This document shows, one piece after another, positions 1 through 3,963 of a stretch of DNA of 6,235 nt. How positions within the stretch are numbered: position 1 is the stretch's first letter; each line of letters begins with the position of its first letter. The stretch comes from an uncultured Lachnospiraceae bacterium (lineage in GTDB: Bacteria > Bacillota > Clostridia > Lachnospirales > Lachnospiraceae): the NCBI GenBank assembly GCA_902803355.1, contig CADCPP010000064.1:1-6235 (forward strand). Direction: 5' to 3'. The translations under genes and the position numbers were made by a program. The notes under the pieces were generated by a model, which was not told where the DNA came from, did not search any database, and saw only the letters and a program-made list of their open reading frames with translations.

Positions 1-75
1 CTGATAGGTATCGGCGTGGCTGCATCGATGACATATTTCAGTCAAATAGAGTCTGATGGGGACAGAAAGAAATAA
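1..75 (+). CDS. C-terminal end of an upstream protein (partial)
   Basis: Frame 1 is open from the first base to a TAA at 73-75 and encodes 24 residues, beginning LIGIGVAASMTYF and ending in a charged tail (ESDGDRKK). The hydrophobic stretch followed by a polar, lysine-ending tail suggests the last part of a membrane segment with a cytoplasmic C-terminus, but too little is visible to name a family. It lies 21 bases ahead of the next start on the same strand with no terminator between, so the two are probably co-transcribed. The N-terminus and function lie outside the window. Confidence 0.6.
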   Translation: MIGIGVAASMTYFSQIESDGDRKK

Positions 76-96
76 TTACATAGATAAGCTAAACAC

Positions 97-513
97 ATGA
101 GATTCAAGCATACAAACCGTCCGGGGTTCCTCCTCGGCTTTATCGATTTCTTCACAGCAGGACTCTTCTTTCTGCTGTATATGCCTTATGGAGGCCTGCA
201 GGATGAGCTCGAAGAAATCCTGGGGCATAAGGTGATGCCGTACTGGAAGGCCTATCTTCTGGGGATCCCGACGCTGTTCCTCTACACTCTGGTCTGGATG
301 GCACGGATCGCAGAGGAATTAAAGTCAAAGGCGATCGAGCTGGGGCTCGAAGGGCCGTACACCTCGTGGTGGCATATGTTTGGATGGAACACTTTCGGGA
401 TATTGCTGTTTGGCCCGGCTGTGGCAACATATCGCTTCTTCAAAACGCTGAATCAGATCGAAGCCGAGCTGAACCGGCGGCAGATCATTTCCATCTTTCC
501 AGAAAGCAGCTGA
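97..513 (+). CDS. small integral membrane protein, DUF4234-like
   Basis: This 138-residue protein has three hydrophobic segments at about residues 10-29, 51-68 and 93-112. Each is followed by an amphipathic, acidic-basic helix (around 34-43, 69-83 and 113-127) with similar spacing, so the protein reads as a three-fold repeat of membrane helix plus short helix. That pattern and aromatic-rich stretches such as TSWWHMFGW resemble the DUF4234 type of small membrane proteins, whose role is unknown; the assignment is by eye. There is no signal peptide apart from the first membrane helix. The ATG at 97 has no good Shine-Dalgarno sequence, and the next ATG (181) has none either and would cut off the first membrane helix, so 97 is kept. 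Translation may be coupled to the gene ending at 75. Function unknown. Confidence 0.75.
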   Translation: MRFKHTNRPGFLLGFIDFFTAGLFFLLYMPYGGLQDELEEILGHKVMPYWKAYLLGIPTLFLYTLVWMARIAEELKSKAIELGLEGPYTSWWHMFGWNTFGILLFGPAVATYRFFKTLNQIEAELNRRQIISIFPESS

Positions 514-548
514 AAGAAGCCCTGGCTGGGAGCAGCTATGAAAAGCAG

Positions 549-574
549 GTATAGCACAAAATCCTGTGCTATAC
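549..574. promoter_or_regulatory. perfect inverted repeat, possible operator
   Basis: Two exact 10-base arms, GTATAGCACA at 549-558 and TGTGCTATAC at 565-574, are separated by six bases. The repeat lies between the stop of the membrane protein gene and the start of the 478-residue protein gene. The right arm contains an extended -10 box, so a dimeric repressor bound here would block transcription. As RNA it would form a stable hairpin, but no run of U follows (the next bases are TATGTGCG), so an intrinsic terminator is unlikely. The operator role is inference. Confidence 0.5.
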
Positions 575-575
575 T
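567..575 (+). promoter_or_regulatory. extended -10 promoter for the 478-residue protein gene
   Basis: TGCTATACT matches the extended -10 form TGnTATAAT with one mismatch. No -35-like hexamer sits 16-18 bases upstream, which fits an extended -10 promoter. The start site would fall near 582, giving a leader of about 70 bases before the ATG at 650. The same nine bases occur upstream of the minus-strand hydrolase gene. Confidence 0.45.
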
Positions 576-639
576 ATGTGCGTATCAGAAGCCGAAGCTC
601 GCAGGAGTCCGGCAAAGTACGGCCCCGCCGGAAAGGTAA

Positions 640-645
640 AGGAGG
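640..645 (+). promoter_or_regulatory. ribosome binding site that fixes the start at 650
   Basis: AGGAGG lies four bases before the ATG at 650. The open frame extends upstream to a GTG at 566, but that codon lies inside the inverted repeat, near the presumed promoter, and has no ribosome binding site. The ATG at 650 is therefore chosen. Confidence 0.8.
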
Positions 646-649
646 AACC

Positions 650-2086
650 ATGTTCGCTGTCGATCATAAAGATCTCACACTGTCCTTTAACGAGTTTCAC
701 GATCTTTCGGGCAAGGATCTGCCGCAGCATGGAGAATACTGCCTTCTCGAGCTGAAAACAGGGGACTATACCGCCGGCGGCTGGCATCCGTCGGAAAAGG
801 GGAATGCCGCAGCCGGGCAGTTCATCCGCGGGACCGCCGACACGGTGATGTCGGAAGAGGTAGAAAGATGGCACTCTCTCGATCGCTATGATCTGAGCGA
901 AAGTCTTGAAGAGGAAGGCGTTGGCTGGATCAATCTCGGCCCGGAAAAAGAAGGCTGCCACAGCGTTCAGTTTGACGGTTTCAAATTGATAGCCGGCAGA
1001 AAGTACCCAAAAGATGAGCAATTCTGTCTTCTGATCATGAAGGACGGCTCTCTTGCGGCAGGCAGATGGAACAAGTGGCGGGGCGAAGCCGGGGGCGCCT
1101 TTATTTATTCCTCGGCGCTGGCAAGCCACAGCTGGAACAAGGTGTGGGCCTGGACGCCGCTCAGCATAGATCAGTTCTTCGCGATGGAGCTGGAACGGGA
1201 AGGTGAGAAAAAACGCGAAAAGAAGCTGAACAGGAACCCTTCCGCGAATCCGGAACTGTTCAGATACGGGACAGATATCAACGTATATTATGAAAAAGCG
1301 CTGGAAAAGCTCCGTGAGGAGTTCTCCTGGGCCACGCTGCCGATGATGAAGAAACGCACGCCCATCTGGCAGATCGCGCCGCTTCACGGCAAATATGTTT
1401 TCGGTCAGATCAGCAAAAACTATTATGACGATTCGGACATCGTGACTCCCTGGACGGAGGGCGCCACCGCAGATGAATTCGTCGATTTCCTCTGCCGGTA
1501 TACGCACGATACGGTCGAAAAGGCTAATCCCGAAGAGAAATTCAGGTTCGGCACCGATATCCGCGTCTATCTCGACAAGGCCTTCGATCATGTAAAAAAA
1601 GACTATCGCTGGCTGGATAAAAAGATGCTTGGGAACAGCTGGCAGTACGATATCCGGAAAGTTGACGGAGACTTTGAATTTGTCAGGAAATACCGGGATG
1701 AAGGGGAGTATTCGGTGTTCGACGTTGAAAGTGCCGAACGCTTTATCGAATGCGTGGAGAGCGACTATCAGAGTGTGGCGCTTCAGGCTAATCCGATCGT
1801 GGCCAGCTATGAGCCCTCGTTCGGACACATCAGTCTGCACGGCTGGAATCTTGAACGCTATATTTTCTATAAGCTGAAGTCCGGCGACTACAAGGTGAGC
1901 GTAACAGCCGGAGACCGTACGACCGGCGGCAGCAGGGAGTTTTTCATCACTTCCCACTGCTTTGAAGCAAAGACCTATGAGGAATTCCTCGACCGCTATC
2001 TGGAGATCGTTCCGGACTACTCCTTCGGTCTGGGAAAGAAAGAGCTTCTTCCGAATCAGGATCTGAAAAAGTTCCTCGGGTACTGA
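650..2086 (+). CDS. repeat-built soluble protein of unknown function
   Basis: The protein has 478 residues, no signal peptide and no membrane segment, so it is probably cytoplasmic. I do not recognise the family as a whole. Two kinds of internal repeat are visible. Type A, at about 25-80 and 122-177 and more weakly at 402-455, has the pattern [GE]-[EQ]-[YF]-C-L-L-x-[LM]-K-x-G-[DS]-[YL]-x-A-G-x-W, then a glycine/alanine-rich turn and a W-x-[SP]-L ending. This resembles DUF551-like modules common in phage and bacterial proteins. Type B, at about 200-283 and 293-372, starts NP[EL]..[FR]..GTDI.VY...A and continues through a W-Q-x-x-I segment to a D-E-F or E-R-F helix. A lysine/glutamate-rich linker (about 181-195) joins the two parts. 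Translation starts at an ATG behind a strong AGGAGG. It stands alone between its own probable promoter and a 290-base gap. Bacterial housekeeping, phage-derived or sensor roles are all possible. Confidence 0.8.
   Translation: MFAVDHKDLTLSFNEFHDLSGKDLPQHGEYCLLELKTGDYTAGGWHPSEKGNAAAGQFIRGTADTVMSEEVERWHSLDRYDLSESLEEEGVGWINLGPEKEGCHSVQFDGFKLIAGRKYPKDEQFCLLIMKDGSLAAGRWNKWRGEAGGAFIYSSALASHSWNKVWAWTPLSIDQFFAMELEREGEKKREKKLNRNPSANPELFRYGTDINVYYEKALEKLREEFSWATLPMMKKRTPIWQIAPLHGKYVFGQISKNYYDDSDIVTPWTEGATADEFVDFLCRYTHDTVEKANPEEKFRFGTDIRVYLDKAFDHVKKDYRWLDKKMLGNSWQYDIRKVDGDFEFVRKYRDEGEYSVFDVESAERFIECVESDYQSVALQANPIVASYEPSFGHISLHGWNLERYIFYKLKSGDYKVSVTAGDRTTGGSREFFITSHCFEAKTYEEFLDRYLEIVPDYSFGLGKKELLPNQDLKKFLGY
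728..1180 (+). repeat. protein-level repeat, type A modules 1 and 2
   Basis: Residues about 27-80 and 122-177 of the 478-residue protein align by eye. Shared positions include CLL, the K-x-G turn, A-G-x-W and the closing W-x-x-L. The DNA of the two copies is well diverged, so this is an old duplication of a protein module and not a DNA repeat. A weaker third copy lies at residues 402-455 (1853-2014), with YKLKSGDY matching LELKTGDY. Confidence 0.5.
1247..1765 (+). repeat. protein-level repeat, type B modules 1 and 2
   Basis: Residues about 200-283 and 293-372 align by eye. Copy 1 has NPELFRYGTDINVYYEKA and copy 2 has NPEEKFRFGTDIRVYLDKA, followed in both by a basic helix, an aromatic W, the segments PIWQIAPLHGKYVF or SWQYDIRKVDGDFEF, and a closing helix DEFVDFL or ERFIECV. 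A further ANP at residue 380 may begin a third copy that leads into the last type A module. Confidence 0.6.
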
Positions 2087-2121
2087 GGATGTGACAGCAC
2101 GGCGCCTGGGATCAAATGATC

Positions 2122-2162
2122 AGTGCTTCTCGCGCCATTCAGAGGGGCGCAGGATAAGCACT
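2122..2162 (+). other. nested hairpin downstream of the 478-residue protein gene
   Basis: AGTGCTT at 2122-2128 pairs with AAGCACT at 2156-2162, and inside it GCGCC at 2132-2136 pairs with GGCGC at 2146-2150. The two stems are separated by an asymmetric internal loop. The following bases (ATCTGAG) are not U-rich, so it does not qualify as an intrinsic terminator. It could protect the 3' end of the transcript. Confidence 0.35.
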
Positions 2163-2288
2163 ATCTGAGAAAACACGGCAAAAACGCCTACTACGGACAG
2201 AGATGATCCCGGCAAACTGCCTGCTCTGGTCATACAAAAAAGTCTGTACCAGTTATTTAATTTATAAATCAAGTATAGCATGTTTCAA

Positions 2289-2318
2289 TTGGACTTTGCG
2301 ATACTGCGCCACTATAAC
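2289..2318 (+). promoter_or_regulatory. candidate promoter of the flavodoxin gene
   Basis: A -35-like TTGGAC at 2289-2294 is followed after 18 bases by the -10-like TATAAC at 2313-2318. Transcription would start near 2325, giving a leader of about 50 bases. The position inside an AT-rich stretch and just ahead of the gene supports it, but both hexamers are imperfect. Confidence 0.4.
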
Positions 2319-2337
2319 AAAACCAGATCAAGAAAAA

Positions 2338-2351
2338 CCGGCTTTTGCCGG
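2338..2351 (+). other. short hairpin in the flavodoxin leader
   Basis: CCGGC at 2338-2342 and GCCGG at 2347-2351 form a five-base GC stem with a TTTT loop, ending 11 bases before the AGGAGG ribosome binding site at 2363-2368. It lacks a trailing U run and so is not a terminator. It could influence leader stability or may be chance. Confidence 0.3.
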
Positions 2352-2376
2352 ACAGATATAGCAGGAGGAACCAACC

Positions 2377-2898
2377 ATGGCAAAGACACTGATCGCATAT
2401 TTTTCCCGGGCGGATGAGAACTACTTCGGAGGCGCGATGCGCTACGTCAAAGTCGGCAACACGGAGATCGTGGTAAACAAGATGAAAGAGCTGATCGACG
2501 CCGATATCTTCAAGATCGAGATGAAGAATCCCTACTCCCCGGTCTATATGACCTGCATCGAAGAGGCAAAGAAGGATCTACGAGCAAAGGCAAGACCGGA
2601 GCTTATCTCCCTGCCCGAGAGCATTGACGCGTATGACACCGTCATTCTGGCCTATCCCAACTACTGGGGCACGATGCCGATGGCAGTCTACACCTTCCTG
2701 GAAGCCTTTGATTTTACCGGCAAAACGATCCTGCCCCTCTGCACCAATGAAGGCAGCGGCATGGGCGGAAGCGAGCGTGAGATCAAAAAGACCTGCCCCG
2801 GCGCGGTCGTGAAGAACGGTCTGCCCATCACCGGCAGCCAGGCGGAGCGTTCCCAGGCAAGTGTGCAGAAGTGGCTCTCTGCCAACGGACTGCGGTAA
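2377..2898 (+). CDS. flavodoxin-like protein (Flavodoxin_4 type)
   Basis: This 173-residue protein has the single-domain length of flavodoxins and probably binds FMN in the cytoplasm as an electron carrier or small quinone/disulfide reductase; the partner is unknown. Strand 1 is KTLIAYFS (3-10). The phosphate-binding loop is split: S10 is followed by an insertion (about 11-26) before VGNTE (27-30), a form typical of flavodoxin family proteins in clostridia in place of the compact SxTGNT loop. YDTVILAYPNYWGTMP (86-101) is the second FMN-contacting loop, with aromatic residues likely to stack on the isoalloxazine ring. CTNEGSGMGGSEREIKKTCPGA (122-143) is the conserved third segment of this family. 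The ATG follows AGGAGG (2363-2368) by eight bases. It stands alone with its own candidate promoter and faces the hydrolase gene. Flavodoxin fold is very likely; physiological role is open. Confidence 0.88.
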   Translation: MAKTLIAYFSRADENYFGGAMRYVKVGNTEIVVNKMKELIDADIFKIEMKNPYSPVYMTCIEEAKKDLRAKARPELISLPESIDAYDTVILAYPNYWGTMPMAVYTFLEAFDFTGKTILPLCTNEGSGMGGSEREIKKTCPGAVVKNGLPITGSQAERSQASVQKWLSANGLR

Positions 2899-2994
2899 GT
2901 TGCAAACATCACCATAAAAGAGATCGGTCAAAGACTGGATCCGGAGCTTAGGCTACTGAACGAAGTCATGAACGGCAGCGCTGCCGCGTTATAG
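2899..2994 (+). other. in-frame coding-like tail after the flavodoxin stop codon
   Basis: Directly after the TAA at 2896-2898 the same frame stays open for 31 codons to a TAG at 2992-2994. The translation contains ITIKEIGQRLDPELRLLNEV, which looks like an ordinary amphipathic helical protein end. There is no usable start codon before the ATG at 2968, so it is not a separate gene as it stands. It could be a decayed C-terminal extension, the remnant of a downstream gene, or chance. It overlaps the last codon of the convergent hydrolase gene. Confidence 0.3.
2973..2986. terminator. palindrome between convergent genes, weak bidirectional terminator candidate
   Basis: CGGCAGCGCTGCCG is a perfect 14-base palindrome three bases beyond the hydrolase stop codon (2989-2991) and between the two convergent genes. 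As RNA it gives a five-base stem with a GCGC loop in either direction. Neither side has a strong U run: the plus strand continues CGTTATAG and the minus strand TTCATGACTTCG. A second small stem (TGGCT/AGCCA, 2996-3009) lies inside the end of the hydrolase gene. Placement fits a shared terminator, but the sequence is weak. Confidence 0.35.
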
Positions 2995-3741
2995 CTGGCT
3001 GAGCAGCCACTTTCGGACGGCTTTTGTCATCTCTTCCGGATGAAGATCGAAATCGTGGGTATCACCATGCGTGATCACGATCTGCGCATTGCCAAACGCT
3101 TTGACCGCCTCCTCGGACACGGAGACCGGGACGCGTTCATCGGCGTCGCTGTGAACAAACAAAACGGGGCCTTTGTAGGCCGTGACCTCTTCCGGACAGA
3201 CAGACTGCGCCTCGCGGATGTAGTTTCCCGAAAGCACTTTATCCCAGACTACTGCCTCGTCCGGCACATGTTCCGGGTCGAAAGATAAACCGAAAAGCGT
3301 TCCTTTCCTTGCCTGCTCCGGGATCTTTAACGCCGGCGCGAGCGCGATAACGCCGGCGATATCCTGCTCTTTTCCGGCAGCGATCAGAGCGCAGAGAGCC
3401 CCCTGAGAGTGTCCGCAAAGATAGATCCCGGAATACAGCGCACCTGCGCGCGCCTCAGAAACCAGTTCTCTGATCTCCGCGATCCACTTACGCAGGTCAT
3501 GCTCCCGGAAGGATCCTCCGCTTTCCCCGTGTCCGTAAAGGTCCGGGCGCAGCGAGGCAAAGCCGATCTCCCTGCACATGTCCGCAAGCGCGGCAAGATG
3601 GGGTTCTTCCTTATACCCGGTGAGACCATGGAGGATGATCAGCAGGGGGACCTTACCCCCTCCCGCGGCAGGGCTTTCCGTAATCGATTTCAAGGCAGAA
3701 GGCATCTCCTCTGATCTGCCGGCAGCGTCCTCACTGTACAT
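2989..3741 (-). CDS. alpha/beta-hydrolase, cinnamoyl/feruloyl esterase-like
   Basis: The 250-residue protein is a serine hydrolase of the alpha/beta fold. The oxyanion region is HGLTGYKEE (38-46), the strand-turn DLYGHGESGG (67-76) follows, the nucleophile elbow is GHSQG with Ser112, the acid is Asp201 in HSDADERVP, and the base is His229 in GDTHDF. The triad is therefore complete. The order and wording of these blocks, together with the lid segment around GLSFDPEHVPDE (151-162) and GNYIREAQ (172-179), closely recall the cinnamoyl esterase Est1E of Butyrivibrio proteoclasticus, which hydrolyses hydroxycinnamate esters from plant cell walls. No signal peptide is seen, so it would act on imported esters in the cytoplasm. 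The first 25 residues are polar and variable. The ATG is preceded by AAGGAGAGGAG. It is a single gene, convergent with the flavodoxin gene and divergent from the transporter gene. Hydrolase is certain in practice; substrate is inferred. Confidence 0.93.
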   Translation of the reverse strand: MYSEDAAGRSEEMPSALKSITESPAAGGGKVPLLIILHGLTGYKEEPHLAALADMCREIGFASLRPDLYGHGESGGSFREHDLRKWIAEIRELVSEARAGALYSGIYLCGHSQGALCALIAAGKEQDIAGVIALAPALKIPEQARKGTLFGLSFDPEHVPDEAVVWDKVLSGNYIREAQSVCPEEVTAYKGPVLFVHSDADERVPVSVSEEAVKAFGNAQIVITHGDTHDFDLHPEEMTKAVRKWLLSQL

Positions 3742-3750
3742 GGTGCTTTG

Positions 3751-3761
3751 CTCCTCTCCTT
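3751..3761 (-). promoter_or_regulatory. double ribosome binding site of the hydrolase gene
   Basis: On the minus strand the sequence reads AAGGAGAGGAG, containing two overlapping Shine-Dalgarno cores (AAGGAG and AGGAG), nine bases before the ATG at 3741. It supports this start over the internal ATG at residue 13. Confidence 0.75.
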
Positions 3762-3773
3762 TTTCTTAGCAAC

Positions 3774-3782
3774 AGTATAGCA
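3774..3782 (-). promoter_or_regulatory. extended -10 promoter of the hydrolase gene
   Basis: The minus strand reads TGCTATACT, the same extended -10 sequence as at 567-575 on the plus strand. No -35-like hexamer lies 16-18 bases upstream. Transcription would start near 3767, leaving a leader of about 25 bases that contains the ribosome binding site. Confidence 0.5.
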
Positions 3783-3870
3783 TATTCGGGCGTATCGCGC
3801 CTGATAAACCTATCACACGGTTTTTCGCTGATGCCCCGCTTCGAAGCTTTTCTTAATTTTCCCTTAAATG

Positions 3871-3905
3871 CGTCCTCTCCGGCTTGCCTGGGAGGACGGT
3901 TTTTT
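3871..3905 (+). terminator. terminator-like hairpin with U run ahead of the transporter gene
   Basis: CGTCCTC at 3871-3877 pairs exactly with GAGGACG at 3892-3898, extended inward by CC/GG around a bulged T, and is followed by G and six T (3900-3905). This has the form of an intrinsic terminator reading rightward. No plus-strand gene lies immediately upstream, since the nearest gene is the divergent hydrolase. It may therefore insulate the transporter gene from stray transcription or act as an attenuator if a promoter lies between 3783 and 3870. Confidence 0.55.
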
Positions 3906-3912
3906 GTAAAAT
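3884..3912 (+). promoter_or_regulatory. candidate promoter of the ABC transporter gene
   Basis: TTGCCT at 3884-3889 and TAAAAT at 3907-3912 are separated by 17 bases, the ideal spacing. The -35 hexamer lies in the loop of the terminator-like hairpin and the T run is in the spacer. Transcription would start near 3919, just ahead of the leader hairpin. Both hexamers have two mismatches or fewer to consensus. Confidence 0.45.
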
Positions 3913-3923
3913 ATACGTTTGTG

Positions 3924-3949
3924 GCCTTCCCCCGAGCGCGAGGGAAGGC
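3924..3949 (+). other. hairpin in the leader of the ABC transporter gene
   Basis: GCCTTCCC at 3924-3931 pairs perfectly with GGGAAGGC at 3942-3949 around a ten-base loop. It ends two bases before the ribosome binding site AAAGGGA (3952-3958) and would be at or near the 5' end of the transcript from the candidate promoter. It may stabilise the mRNA; the right arm is itself Shine-Dalgarno-like and so could be alternatively paired. Confidence 0.45.
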
Positions 3950-3963
3950 AGAAAGGGATTTCT

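Larger units (their letters stand above)
2087..2376. other. 290-base intergenic region without a convincing gene
   Basis: The first half is mixed in composition and holds a nested hairpin at 2122-2162. The second half, from about 2235, is AT-rich, contains the 10-base palindrome ATTTATAAAT near 2260, and holds a candidate promoter. A short in-frame stretch from the GTG at 2123 to the TGA at 2204 would encode 27 residues ending RKHGKNAYYGQR. It has no ribosome binding site and could be a gene remnant or chance. The terminator of the 478-residue gene is not obvious: no hairpin followed by a U run is seen. Confidence 0.6.
3742..3963. other. divergent intergenic region between hydrolase and transporter genes
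   Basis: The region holds the hydrolase ribosome binding site and promoter at its left end and the transporter promoter and leader at its right end. Between about 3783 and 3870 I see no gene. This part contains the palindrome GCTTCGAAGC (3838-3847), a possible protein-binding site, and a weak stem AAACC/GGTTT (3806-3823). The reading frame that opens at 3831 runs through the terminator-like hairpin into the transporter gene out of frame and is not a gene. Confidence 0.6.

Noticed and set aside
566..649. GTG at 566 as an earlier start for the 478-residue protein
   Set aside because: The codon lies inside the inverted repeat and overlaps the extended -10 box, it lacks a ribosome binding site, and the extra 28 residues are Arg/Ser-rich and unlike the rest of the protein.
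569..1957. A 462-codon open frame on the minus strand across the 478-residue gene
   Set aside because: It lies antisense to a gene with a strong ribosome binding site, natural start and internal repeats. Its translation has no recognisable domain, and its long opening follows from codon use in the sense gene.
2203..2361. A 52-codon frame from the ATG at 2203 in the intergenic gap
   Set aside because: It has only a poor ribosome binding site, its composition is Cys/Tyr/Ser-rich and not protein-like, and it runs through the candidate promoter and leader of the flavodoxin gene.
2087..2376. The 290-base gap as a riboswitch, tRNA or insertion-sequence remnant
   Set aside because: No conserved riboswitch core, cloverleaf, terminal inverted repeats or target-site duplication could be found by eye.
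3409..3714. A 101-codon plus-strand frame across the hydrolase gene, and others nearby
   Set aside because: They are shadows of the minus-strand hydrolase, whose catalytic blocks and ribosome binding site are clear.
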